DNA from: a bacterium
GTDB taxonomy: Bacteria; Actinomycetota; Acidimicrobiia; Acidimicrobiales; CATQHL01
Assembly: GCA_026708055.1 (NCBI GenBank)
Contig: JAPOVS010000056.1
Location: 35,335 to 99,334 of the forward strand
DNA: 64,000 nucleotides
Reading direction: 5' to 3'
Below, in pieces: positions 33,937 through 42,526 of this stretch. Both the position numbers and the translations under genes were made by a program. The notes beneath the pieces were generated by a model, which made no database searches, was not told the origin of the DNA, and saw only the letters and a list, made by a program, of their open reading frames with translations. Within the stretch, counting starts at the first letter, position 1; each line of letters begins with the position of its first letter.

Positions 33937-35774
33937 CAGGCGGTGGCCTCCTCGCCGTCGCGCAGCAGCGAGCACATGGTGATGGCCTCGTCGGCGCCGG
34001 TGGTCTCCCAGAAGCGGTCCTGGGCGGCGCCGGTGAGGCACTCGATGCGGTCAGCGCCGGCGGGGGCGTGGCCGCAGAGTTCCACCGCCCCGGCGGGGTC
34101 GCCGCGGGTCTGGTTGCCCACGTCGCGGCCGTAGGAGGAGAAGCACAGCCGGCGGGCCTCGTCGCTGAGGGTGGCGCACTCGGCGGCCACCTTGGACATG
34201 TCGCCGCCGAACACCTGCCACATGTGCGAGGTCTGGTAGTAGTAGCAGTCGGCCCGGTAGCGCTCGGCCACCACGTCGCACGGGTAGTGCGGGTCGTCGG
34301 GGCGCAGGTACTCGGTGATATGGCCCATGGCGCCCGACAGCCCGCCCACCACGTTCTCCATGAAGATGCCCGAATAGCACGACGACCTGTCCTCGCTGCC
34401 TACCTCGGCGCCTTCGAGGACGTCGCAGAGCTCCAGCGCCTCGTGGATCTCGTAGCTGGTCCAGGCCATGAGGCCGTGGCCGACGCCGTGGTGGCACTGG
34501 TGGCGCACGAACCGGTTCGTGATCGAGCACAGCGCGGCCACGTCGGAGGCCAGCCGGGAGGTGCCACGATCGGCGAAGAGGGCCTCGGTGCTGCCGTGCA
34601 GGGCGCCCGCCTGGCATTCGTGGCCCGACAGGACGAAGGCCGCCGCCCCGAAGTGCTCGTAGGCGATGCGCCCCGCCTCGTGGGCGGCGTCGTGGCAGTA
34701 GCGCCCGGTCTCGATCTCGGTGGCCTTCAGGTCGGCCACCGCCGCGGCCGGCCCGTAGGCGGCCACGTAGTCCTCCAGGGCGCCGGCGTCGTCGAAGAGC
34801 GCCTCGCCGCCCGCTCCCGGCGGCGCCGGCGGGAACCGGATGTCCCCGGTCGAGGCCTGCAGCGGCTCGAGCGCCTCGGTGGGGCCGCCGGTGGCCACGA
34901 TCAGACCGGTCTCGGCCGCGTCGATGTGGTTGTGGTAGCGCCAGTAGCCGTTGCGCCGGAACGTGAACGCCCAGCTCCCCCCGGGCGCTATGGCCTCGAG
35001 GGGGTCGAACTCCGGCAGGATCTCGTGGGTGGGATGGATGTTCGAGGCGGGCCAGGTCGGCACCGCCGAGTCGTTCACGAACACCACCTCGTCGCCGGTG
35101 GCGATGTCGAGCCGCTCGGGCACGAAGGCCCCGTCGGGGGTGTAGCGGACCGTCCAGGTGCTCGGCGCGCCGGCCCCGTGGGTGTGGGCGGTGCCGTCGT
35201 CGTGGGTGTGGAGCTCGCCGACGTCGGGTGCGGTCGCCGCCGCGGGCCCCTCGGGGCCCGGCGCGGACGCTGCGGTGGCGGTCCCCGCGACGTCCGGCGC
35301 GCCGGCCGCCTCGGCGCCGTCGTGGCCTCCGGGGTGGCTGTGGGTGTGTTCGTGGCTGTGGGTGTGGATGACGGTGACGGTCCCGCCGGCCTCGTCGGTC
35401 TGCACGTGGGTGTGCTCGTGGCTGTGTCGGTGGGTGTGGGTCTCGCCTATGGCGGGCGCAGCGATGGCCGCGGCTGTCGCCGCGGGTGCCGTGCTGTGGT
35501 CGTGGCTGTGGGATGCGTCGGCAGTGGCCGCCAGCGGTTCGGCAACCTCGGCGGCCGTCTCGGGATGCGGTTGGTCGCCGGCCGCGGCGGCGTCGGTGGC
35601 GGGTCGCAGCAGCAGGAACATCACCAACGCCCAACCGGCCAGGCCGGCCAGCCCCAGCGCGATCAGCGTGGAGCGGGTCCGGGACGGGTTGGTCGACTCC
35701 GGCCTCGTTGACTCCGGCTCCGTTGACTCCGGGTTGGTCGACTCCGGGCTCGTGGACTCCGGCTCCGTTGACAC
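33816..35774 (-). CDS. membrane-anchored His-rich, cupredoxin-like and Cys/His-rich protein (copy A)
   Basis: A 652-residue protein of unknown function. (1) A 30-residue cytoplasmic tail of repeated PEST pentapeptides. (2) One membrane helix (LIALGLAGLAGWALVMFLLL, about 38-57). (3) An exported linker with His-rich runs (THTHRHSHEHTHV; HTHSHEHTHSHPGGHDG). (4) A cupredoxin-like domain (STWTVRYTPDGAFVPERLDI to YHNHIDAAETGLIV) whose usual Cys ligand position is not Cys. (5) About 400 residues with some 15 Cys and many His: CHDAAHEAG, HECQAGALHG, HQCHHGVGHGLMA, CYSGIFMEN, CDVVAERYRADC, and a Cys near the end. No CxxCH haem motif. Probably a metal-binding extracytoplasmic protein. The 3' end is duplicated at 31.9 kb. 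Confidence 0.7.
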   Translation of the reverse strand: MSTEPESTSPESTNPESTEPESTRPESTNPSRTRSTLIALGLAGLAGWALVMFLLLRPATDAAAAGDQPHPETAAEVAEPLAATADASHSHDHSTAPAATAAAIAAPAIGETHTHRHSHEHTHVQTDEAGGTVTVIHTHSHEHTHSHPGGHDGAEAAGAPDVAGTATAASAPGPEGPAAATAPDVGELHTHDDGTAHTHGAGAPSTWTVRYTPDGAFVPERLDIATGDEVVFVNDSAVPTWPASNIHPTHEILPEFDPLEAIAPGGSWAFTFRRNGYWRYHNHIDAAETGLIVATGGPTEALEPLQASTGDIRFPPAPPGAGGEALFDDAGALEDYVAAYGPAAAVADLKATEIETGRYCHDAAHEAGRIAYEHFGAAAFVLSGHECQAGALHGSTEALFADRGTSRLASDVAALCSITNRFVRHQCHHGVGHGLMAWTSYEIHEALELCDVLEGAEVGSEDRSSCYSGIFMENVVGGLSGAMGHITEYLRPDDPHYPCDVVAERYRADCYYYQTSHMWQVFGGDMSKVAAECATLSDEARRLCFSSYGRDVGNQTRGDPAGAVELCGHAPAGADRIECLTGAAQDRFWETTGADEAITMCSLLRDGEEATACWWEIIYRAGDVFSDDAGRRGFCARLPEDYRTLCGEAIPT

Positions 35775-35790
35775 TCGTCGGTCTCCTGAT

Positions 35791-36876
35791 TCACACAGAC
35801 GGGCCCGCGCCCTCCGGTGCGGCGTCGCCCCCGTCCGGCCGCAACGACTCCGACGGCTCCGGCGGCGCGGGTATTCCCATCTGCGCGGCCGGCGTCTCCT
35901 GTGCGAGATCCCAGCCGGCGATGGCCTGCTCGATGGCCGCTGTCAGGTGGGCCGCCCGACTCGCCTCCCAGGCGGCGGGGCGCGGCGTCCCCGGGTCGGG
36001 GGAGACGACAGCCGCTCCGGCGGCGGTGACGTGTTCGGCCGCGAGCCTCCCCAACGCGCACGCCGCCGCGGCGAGGGCGTGCGCTGTGCGCGCCAACTCA
36101 TCCAACGTCAAGTCAGGAAAATCCCCCGGATAGGCGCCCCGCTCGCGCCACTCGACAACCGCGGGCGCATTCAGGTCCCCCAGCGCGGCGACCGCCGCCG
36201 GTTCGAGCCACTCCGGAAGCCTCGCCACCAGCCCGTCCAGGCGGTGCGTGCGCCCCGGCGGCTCCTCGCAGTACGCGTGGACCAGCGACTTCAACGCGTT
36301 CTCCATCGCCAGATGTGAGTCGGCGCAGACGCCTCGCAGACGGTCGGCAACCGCAACGAGGTAGTGTAAAGCGTCTCGCCCCGCGAGCGCCTCCCGCTCG
36401 TTCACGTCGGGTTCGAGTTTGGCGCGCACATCGTGCAGGGCCTTGTTCGTGTTGCCCAAAGAACGGACGGCTTCGCCGAAGTCGCTGGTGGGCATACCGA
36501 TCTCCTTGTGCCAGTTCACACCGGTCGCCGGTCGGTCACGCAACACGACCACGTCGCCGACGATGCCCGCCTCGAAGGACGTGCGCATCCCGCGGCTGCG
36601 ACGCTGCCACTCAGGACGGTCGGTGACCCGCACCTGCACCGGCCGGCCCGCCGCCTGCGACGCCAACACTCCCAACTCCGCCTTGCGACGCCACCGCTCC
36701 GCATAATTCAGATCATCGAACATCGCCACCAGGTCGATGTCACTGTCGGCGCGCTGGGTGCCACGCGCCACCGACCCGTACAGCAACACGACCGGCACAC
36801 CCGCCACGCCCAGCGCCGCCGCGGCGCGCGCCGCGTCCGCCATCGAAGGCGCCGAGAGCGGTGCTGCAACACGCAC
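35791..36876 (-). CDS. fused nucleotidyltransferase-HEPN protein (copy 2)
   Basis: A 361-residue paralogue of the protein at 26712. The nucleotidyltransferase motif is YGSVARGTQRADSDIDLVA, followed by QVRVTDRPEWQRR (copy 1: QVHVTDRPEWRAR). The helical C-terminal half is extended by a Pro-rich tail. The Rx4-6H motif of HEPN RNases is not obvious in this copy, so the HEPN part may be inactive. GTG at 36876 directly follows GGAGGT, a poor spacing. ATG 36843 is an alternative start. Confidence 0.65.
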   Translation of the reverse strand: MRVAAPLSAPSMADAARAAAALGVAGVPVVLLYGSVARGTQRADSDIDLVAMFDDLNYAERWRRKAELGVLASQAAGRPVQVRVTDRPEWQRRSRGMRTSFEAGIVGDVVVLRDRPATGVNWHKEIGMPTSDFGEAVRSLGNTNKALHDVRAKLEPDVNEREALAGRDALHYLVAVADRLRGVCADSHLAMENALKSLVHAYCEEPPGRTHRLDGLVARLPEWLEPAAVAALGDLNAPAVVEWRERGAYPGDFPDLTLDELARTAHALAAAACALGRLAAEHVTAAGAAVVSPDPGTPRPAAWEASRAAHLTAAIEQAIAGWDLAQETPAAQMGIPAPPEPSESLRPDGGDAAPEGAGPSV

Positions 36877-36896
36877 ACCTCCAGCCTACGCGTGAT

Positions 36897-37094
36897 TCAG
36901 TACATGATGAGGTGGGTGGGAACCAGCCGCCGTTCGACCGGATCCACCGCCAGCGCAAGGCCTTCCAGCGTGTACGCGCCGAGGAGCGGGGGAGCATGGT
37001 CGTCGCCGAAGACCACGGCCGTCACAACGCGCTCGCTGTCGATCTCCGCCCAGACCTGCCCGGAGTCCATGTCCGCCCGGCGTCCGTCGGCCAA
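36897..37094 (-). pseudogene. C-terminal fragment of a clan AA (retropepsin-like) aspartic protease
   Basis: 65 codons end PPLLGAYTLEGLALAVDPVE and RRLVPTHLIMY, the typical C-terminus of bacterial retropepsin-like proteins (LLG...TLE.lgl.vDP...L.P). The N-terminal half with the catalytic DTGA is missing. Immediately upstream, 37108-37180 resembles part of the repeat found inside the polyketide synthase gene (GGCTCCGGCGxCxCGATTCGC ... CAGAGCCTATCCGC), suggesting repeat-associated truncation. Confidence 0.6.
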
Positions 37095-37187
37095 GAGGAA
37101 GCGGCGCTATCCAGGCTCCGGCGGCGCGATTCGCACCGCGGTGCCAGGACAGCAACTCCCCTGTTCAGAGCCTATCCGCACGCCCTC

Positions 37188-37874
37188 TTACGGCTGGTTG
37201 TTCAGCGCTGCCCGCAGCGCCGCCAGTTCCGCCTCGGCGGCTTGGGCGCGGGCGACGGCGGCGTCGCGGTCTTGGCGCATTTCGGTGGGGTCGAGGAGCG
37301 GGTCGCCGGTTGTGGGGTCGCGGAAGCGCAGGCGTTGGGTTTCGGCGTGCAGGTCCAGGCCGAGGGCGCGGCTGTGGCCGATGAAGCGGCCAGCGTCGTC
37401 GACATCCACCGCAATGGGCGCCCAACGGTCGTCGGCGCGGCGCTCGGCCTGCAGAATCGGGGAGAAGAACTCGCCGCCGGTGGGGTCGAAGCGCCAGTAC
37501 TCCTCCACGCCCATGTCCAGGTACTTCTGCGGCTTCACTTCGACGTCGGCGGGGAACGTCTTCTTGGAGGCGATCTCCAGCACGAACGCCGGCGGCGCGC
37601 CCACCTCCCAGACCCGGTAGCTGGCGACGTTCAGCAGCGATTCGGGGTCCACGCCGAAGCAGACGAACACGTCGGGGGCCGCCACCGCGCGGGGGTGGCC
37701 GCGCCGGTAGTAGATGTTGAGGTCCTGGCCCACGTAGCAGTCGCCGCGGCCGGCGTAGTGTTCGCGCAGGGCGCCGTAGGTCAAGAACCGCACCCGCGAG
37801 TGCAGATCGGAGTCAGGCACGCTGGCGGTGGCGGGGTACGCCACATCGGGATCCATCTCGGCCAGCAGGCTCAT
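37188..37874 (-). CDS. Uma2-family (DUF820) nuclease-like protein
   Basis: A 228-residue protein with the Uma2 restriction-like core: AAPDVFVCFG (Asp), PAFVLEIASKKT (ExK) and QKYLDMGVEEYWRFDP. A C-terminal coiled coil (AAVARAQAAEAELAALRAAL) is common in this family. The function is unknown; putative endonuclease. I chose the ATG at 37874 with GAGGGGAGG before it. Confidence 0.88.
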   Translation of the reverse strand: MSLLAEMDPDVAYPATASVPDSDLHSRVRFLTYGALREHYAGRGDCYVGQDLNIYYRRGHPRAVAAPDVFVCFGVDPESLLNVASYRVWEVGAPPAFVLEIASKKTFPADVEVKPQKYLDMGVEEYWRFDPTGGEFFSPILQAERRADDRWAPIAVDVDDAGRFIGHSRALGLDLHAETQRLRFRDPTTGDPLLDPTEMRQDRDAAVARAQAAEAELAALRAALNNQP

Positions 37875-37963
37875 GTCCGCCTCCCCTCGCACCGGGCCGG
37901 CGGCCCGGTCGCCGCCCCGGCCCTGCGCCCAAGGTTAGCCGAACCGGGGCGCGACTGTCGGAG

Positions 37964-38012
37964 CCATTGATCATGAAATAGTATGATAACTTCTATTCTC
38001 ATATTTCAATGG
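37964..38012. repeat. AT-rich imperfect inverted repeat
   Basis: CCATTGATCATGAAATAG is echoed in inverted form by CTATTCTCATATTTCAATGG, in an AT-rich island unlike the surrounding DNA. It may be a promoter or operator region or a small insertion remnant. Confidence 0.45.
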
Positions 38013-38050
38013 TCAGGACTATATGTCAATGACCTCGAAGGTCGACCGCG

Positions 38051-38500
38051 GTGCCGGACGCCCCGGCGGCGGGCCGTGGAGATTGGGCCGCGTCGGCGCG
38101 CGGTTCGGCGGCGAAGTCGAGGGTGTGCCGGACCGCCCGGCGGCGGGCCGTGGTGGTTGATGCGGTTGGCGGGCTTACGGACGCCGAGGCCCCGGCGGTG
38201 CCGGACGCCCCGGCGGCGGCGTCGGGCGAGGCAGGTTTGATGGGCCCGCCGGGGTCCAGCGATTCGGGCCCGCAGGGTGCCGCCGGCCTGCCCGGCCCGC
38301 AGGGCCCCACTGGCCCGCCTGGCACCAGGGGCAACCGGAACGTGTGGCTGGACACCGCAGCCACCTCCAGTGTGACTGCTGCCTATACCGGCGGCATGTA
38401 CATCCAGCAGACGACGAGCGGGTCCGACACCACATGCACGGTCTATCAACTGACCGCCTCCAACACTTGGACACGGTTCGCCCAGTTCCCTTGCAACTGA
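38051..38500 (+). CDS. possible collagen-like (GXY) protein, probably degenerate
   Basis: An open frame of 149 codons contains ten or so Gly-X-Y triplets (GPPGSSDSGPQGAAGLPGPQ, then GPTGPPGTRG), then a Trp/Thr/Tyr-rich tail (VWLDTAATSSVTAAYTGGMY) with a terminal Cys, like the C-terminal knob of bacterial phage-type collagen-like proteins. No signal peptide or ribosome site is evident, and the N-terminal part looks like repetitive non-coding DNA. It may be the 3' piece of a larger gene. The rest of 37893-38813 holds repeats but no gene I can support. Confidence 0.35.
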   Translation: MPDAPAAGRGDWAASARGSAAKSRVCRTARRRAVVVDAVGGLTDAEAPAVPDAPAAASGEAGLMGPPGSSDSGPQGAAGLPGPQGPTGPPGTRGNRNVWLDTAATSSVTAAYTGGMYIQQTTSGSDTTCTVYQLTASNTWTRFAQFPCN

Positions 38501-38541
38501 CCGCCTCTGACACTTGGACACGGTTCGCCCAGTTCCCCTGC
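38448..38541 (+). repeat. 47-bp tandem repeat, two copies
   Basis: 38448-38494 and 38495-38541 differ at about three positions. The unit spans the end of the collagen-like frame (TNTWTRFAQFPCN-type codons). As 47 is not a multiple of three, the second copy lies beyond the stop. Confidence 0.85.
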
Positions 38542-38813
38542 AACCCGCCCTCCCCCTAACGGAGGAAGACGGGCGAGATCTGTCCGACTGGCTCGGGATT
38601 GCCGCACGCCATCGACTCGCATCGAGGGGCCTTCTCCAAGTGTAGCCGAATCGGAGACCATTCACGGGCCGTTCACCGAGGAGGAACTCGAGGCCGCTAG
38701 CCGGCGCATCGAATGGGGGCGCTCGTTCTCGCTGCCAGCGTCCCGAGTGGTCGGTTCGGCGAGTCGCGGGCTTGGGTAGTGTTCGTCGCGGTGTTCGGTG
38801 ATCGGAGGCGATC

Positions 38814-40757
38814 ATGGTCCAGCGGCGCGGCAGGCGTGCGGTGGCCGTTGTGCTGAGCGAGGTCGAGCGGGGGGCGTTGAAGCGTCGGGTGCCGGCGCTG
38901 CTCTTGGGGGCGCTGTTCATGACGGTGTCCTGCGGCGCGACCGATGGCCCGGCGGCCGGGGCCGACCCCCTCGGCGAGGACGGCTCGTTCATGCTGGCCC
39001 CAGCCGAGCCCGCCGGCGCGCCCGGCGCGCCCGTCGTCCCGCCGCACGCCCACGACGGCGCCGTCGAGGCCGACGGTGCCCACCTCCGGCGGGTCCCCGC
39101 CGATGCCGATCATGCCCACGACCACGAAGCGGCCACCGCGGCGGCCCACGCGCATGCCGGCGGGCTCGACGCCGGTGCGGTGCACGCCCACGGCGGTCTG
39201 CTCGACGCCGGGATGACCGCGGACGGTGCGACCGCAGGCGCCGCCGCAGCCGGCGGCGACGCCCTGGCTGCCGCGCAGCAGCGGATCCGCGACGGCCTCG
39301 GCCCGGCCGCCGCTGCCGGGGACCCGCCGCCGCCGGGGCCCGCCGACGGAAGCGGCGAGGCGCACACCCACGCGGACGGGTTCAGCCACACGCACGGGGC
39401 GGGCGCGCCGGCCACCTGGACGGTGCGCTACACAGCCGACGGCGCCTTCGTGCCCGCGCGGCTCGACATCGCCACCGGCGACGAGGTGGTGTTCGTGAAC
39501 GACTCGGCCGCGCCCACCTGGCCCGCCTCCAACATCCACCCCAGCCACGAGATCCTCCCCGAGTTCGACCCCCGGGAGGCGATCCCCTCCGGCGGCAGCT
39601 GGGCGTTCACCTTCAGGCGCAACGGCTACTGGCGCTACCACAACCACATCCGGGCCGACGAGACCGGCCTCATCGTGGCTGCCGGCGGCCCCAGCGAGGC
39701 GCTGGCCCCGCTGGACCTGGCCGAGCCGGCGGTGAGCTTCGAACCGGTGCCGCCGGGCGCCGGCGGCGAGGCGCTGCTGGACGACCCGGCGGCGCTGGAG
39801 CGGTTCGTGCTGGCGCACGGGCCGGCGGCGGCGGTGGCCGAGCTGAAGGCCGTGGAGCTGGCCACCGGTCGGGACTGTCACGCCGCCGCCCACGAGGTGG
39901 GCCACGTCGCCTACGAGCACTTCGGCGCCGCCGCGTTCCGCCTCGGGGCCCACGACTGCCACTCCGGGGTGCTGCACGGCACCATCGAGTCGCTCATCGC
40001 CGAGCGGGGCACGTCCCGCCTGGCCGAGGACGTGGCCGTGCTCTGCTCGGCGGCCGGCAACGCCTTCCAGGTGCACCAGTGCTACCACGGCGTGGGCCAC
40101 GGCCTGCTGGCCTGGACCAGCTACGAGCTGCCCGAGGCGCTGGAGCTCTGCGACCTGATGCCCGCCTACGCCGACCGGGACGCCTGCTATGGCGGCGCGC
40201 ACATGGAGAACGGCGTCGGCGGCCTGAGCGGGCGCATGGGCCACACCACCGAGTACCTGGACCGCGCCCGCCCGCACTTCCCGTGCGACGTCCTGCCCGA
40301 GCACCACGTTCCGGGCTGCTACTTCTGGCAGACCAGCAACCTGTTCTGGTTCGGCTACGAGGCGCCCGAGGTGGCTGATCTCTGCTTCGAGGCCCCCGCG
40401 TACGCCCACGAGGCGTGCTGGTGGTCCATGGGGCGCGACCTCGGTTCGCTGCACCGCGACAGCCCGGTGACCGCGGCCTCGCACTGCGAACTGGCCGACA
40501 GCGTCGAGCACCTCACCGACTGCTTCCAGGGGGCGGCGCTGAGCCGCTTCACCGAGGCCGCCAACGCGGCGTTCTCGGCCGACCTGTGCGCCATCGCCGA
40601 CGCCGACCATCCCCCGGAAGTGGCCGAGGGCTGCTGGGCGATGGTGCTGCGCGACGCCCCCCACATCCTCGGCGACGCCGCCGGGCGGCGGGAGTTCTGC
40701 GACAGCCTCACAACGCCGCTGCGCCGCGACGACTGCACCGCCGCGCTCGAACTCTGA
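38814..40757 (+). CDS. exported His-rich, cupredoxin-like and Cys/His-rich protein (copy B)
   Basis: Up to 647 residues, a paralogue of the protein at 33816. Instead of a membrane helix it has a signal with lipobox-like LFMTVSC. TTG 38877, behind a purine-rich stretch, would give a normal short signal, so the start is uncertain. His-rich linker (HAHDGAVEADGAHLRRV; HDHEAATAAAHAHAGG; HTHADGFSHTHGAG), cupredoxin-like domain (TWTVRYTADGAFVPARLDIA to YHNHIRADETGLIV), then the same Cys/His-rich domain (CHAAAHEVGHVAYEHFG, HDCHSGVLHG, HQCYHGVGHGLLAW, CYGGAHMENG, CDVLPEHHVPGCYF). Strong conservation of Cys and His between copies argues for shared metal or disulfide function. Confidence 0.72.
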   Translation: MVQRRGRRAVAVVLSEVERGALKRRVPALLLGALFMTVSCGATDGPAAGADPLGEDGSFMLAPAEPAGAPGAPVVPPHAHDGAVEADGAHLRRVPADADHAHDHEAATAAAHAHAGGLDAGAVHAHGGLLDAGMTADGATAGAAAAGGDALAAAQQRIRDGLGPAAAAGDPPPPGPADGSGEAHTHADGFSHTHGAGAPATWTVRYTADGAFVPARLDIATGDEVVFVNDSAAPTWPASNIHPSHEILPEFDPREAIPSGGSWAFTFRRNGYWRYHNHIRADETGLIVAAGGPSEALAPLDLAEPAVSFEPVPPGAGGEALLDDPAALERFVLAHGPAAAVAELKAVELATGRDCHAAAHEVGHVAYEHFGAAAFRLGAHDCHSGVLHGTIESLIAERGTSRLAEDVAVLCSAAGNAFQVHQCYHGVGHGLLAWTSYELPEALELCDLMPAYADRDACYGGAHMENGVGGLSGRMGHTTEYLDRARPHFPCDVLPEHHVPGCYFWQTSNLFWFGYEAPEVADLCFEAPAYAHEACWWSMGRDLGSLHRDSPVTAASHCELADSVEHLTDCFQGAALSRFTEAANAAFSADLCAIADADHPPEVAEGCWAMVLRDAPHILGDAAGRREFCDSLTTPLRRDDCTAALEL

Positions 40758-40775
40758 GCCCCGGCGCCCCGCGGC

Positions 40776-42254
40776 TCAGCGGACCCTGCGCCAGACCGTG
40801 CCGTCCGGGGTGTCCTCGAGCTCGATGCCGAGTTCGGTCAGCTCGCGCCGGATCCGATCGGCGGTGGCGTAGTCCCGCGCGTCCCGCGCCGCCTGCCGCT
40901 CGGCGACGCGCCGCTGCACCTCCACCGCCTCCTCCCGTATCGCCCCGTCCTCGGAGCGGCCGGGCGGCAGCCGGCCGGGCGTCGCGTCGCCCGCCGTCGA
41001 GCCGGACGTGTCCCCACCGGGGGCGCCCGCGGCCTCCGGGGGCGCCGGATGGAGACCGAGGGCGCCGGCGAGGTCGCGCACGGCCGTCAGGGCGGCCGCC
41101 GCGTCGGTGGACCTCCCGGCGTCCAGGGAGACGTTGCCGGCGCGCAGCAGGTCGAAGATCGCGGCCACCGCGCCGGGAGTGCCCATGTCGTTGTCCATGG
41201 CCTCGACGAAGGCGCTCCGGGCGTCCTCGGCGGCAGCGGTCGGCGCCGTCCCGCCGACGTCGCCCAGCGCGCCGACGCGCCGGGCGAAGGCGTCGAGGCG
41301 GCCGATGCCGGCGGCCGCTCCGGCGAGCACCGCCTCGTCGATCTCCATCGTCGAGCGGTAGTGGGCCTGCAGCATCGCCAGGCGCAGTGCCCGCGGGTCG
41401 TGGGTCGCCAGCACCTCGGCCAGGGTGGCGAAATTGCCGGCGGACTTGGCCATCTTCTCGCCGGCGACGTTCACCATCGCCGAGTGCATCCAGAGCCCGG
41501 CGAAGCGGTGACCCGCGGCCTCCGCCTCGGCCCGCTCGTTCTCGTGGTGCGGGAAGATCAGGTCCGACCCGCCCCCGTGGATGTCGAAGCCGTCGCCGAG
41601 GATGCCCAGCGACATGGCCACGCACTCGATGTGCCAGCCGGGCCGGCCGCGCATCCACGGCGCCTCCCAGGCGGGTTCGCCGGGCTTGGCCGCCTTCCAG
41701 AGGGCGAAGTCCAGCGGGTCGCGCTTGCGCTCGTCCACCGCCACCCTGGCGCCGGCGCTGTCGCGGAGTTCGTCGACTCGGCGATGGGGGAGCCGGCCGT
41801 AGTCGGGGTAGCGGTCGACGTCGAAGTACACCCCGGCCCCGTCGATGACGTACGCCGCGTCCTTGCGCAGCAACTCCTCGACGAACTCGATCATCTCGGT
41901 GATGTGACCGGTCGCCCTGGGCCGCTCGTCGGGTTCCGCCACGCCGAGGGCACCCATCTCGCTGATGTAGGTCTCGGTGAAGCGGGCCGCCACCTGTTCC
42001 TCGGTGCTTCCCTCCTCGGCGGCCCGGGCGATGATCTTGTCGTCCACGTCGGTGATGTTGCTGACCATCCGGACGGTGAGACCCCGCCGGCGCAGGTAGC
42101 GGCACAACACGTCGTATGTCAGCGCCGTACGGGCGTGGCCCAGGTGCGGCACGTCGTAGACCGTCGGCCCGCACACGTAGATCGAGACCTCTCCCGGCGT
42201 GCGGGGCCGCAACTCGACCACGGCGCGGCGGAGCGTGTCGTACAGGCGCGTCAC
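40776..42254 (-). CDS. cysS: cysteinyl-tRNA synthetase
   Basis: A 492-residue class I synthetase: [17 protein letters not shown] contains the zinc Cys and the HIGH variant HLGH; the other zinc-site residues lie in GWHIECVAM and [14 protein letters not shown] replaces KMSKS. It charges tRNA-Cys. A low-complexity Ala/Gly/Pro insert (about residues 400-440) separates the anticodon-binding region. MshC, the mycothiol ligase paralogue, is shorter (about 410 residues), so this is CysS. Confidence 0.93.
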   Translation of the reverse strand: MTRLYDTLRRAVVELRPRTPGEVSIYVCGPTVYDVPHLGHARTALTYDVLCRYLRRRGLTVRMVSNITDVDDKIIARAAEEGSTEEQVAARFTETYISEMGALGVAEPDERPRATGHITEMIEFVEELLRKDAAYVIDGAGVYFDVDRYPDYGRLPHRRVDELRDSAGARVAVDERKRDPLDFALWKAAKPGEPAWEAPWMRGRPGWHIECVAMSLGILGDGFDIHGGGSDLIFPHHENERAEAEAAGHRFAGLWMHSAMVNVAGEKMAKSAGNFATLAEVLATHDPRALRLAMLQAHYRSTMEIDEAVLAGAAAGIGRLDAFARRVGALGDVGGTAPTAAAEDARSAFVEAMDNDMGTPGAVAAIFDLLRAGNVSLDAGRSTDAAAALTAVRDLAGALGLHPAPPEAAGAPGGDTSGSTAGDATPGRLPPGRSEDGAIREEAVEVQRRVAERQAARDARDYATADRIRRELTELGIELEDTPDGTVWRRVR

Positions 42255-42526
42255 GGGTGATCAACGTACCGCCATACCCGCGGCGCGCAGCCGGTGAGGG
42301 TCGGCCGGCTCTTCGCCGGGCAGCGCGTCCGGTGCTCCGGCCGGGAGTCCGCGACGGCCCGCCGCCCGCTTCGCGCCCAGGGTCGCGGCGACGCCGGCGC
42401 CCGCGCCGACCCTCTGGGAGGGGCGCGGTACCCTCGCAGCGGGAACGGCACGCCGTCGGCGGTGGCCACCGACTGATCCGCACGGGATCGCCGGGCCGGG
42501 CGTGCCCCTTCGGCAGGGAGCACTGG

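Noticed and set aside
38697..40664. 655-codon minus-strand frame
   Set aside because: Shadow of cupredoxin-family copy B. The plus-strand frame shares its motifs with copy A.
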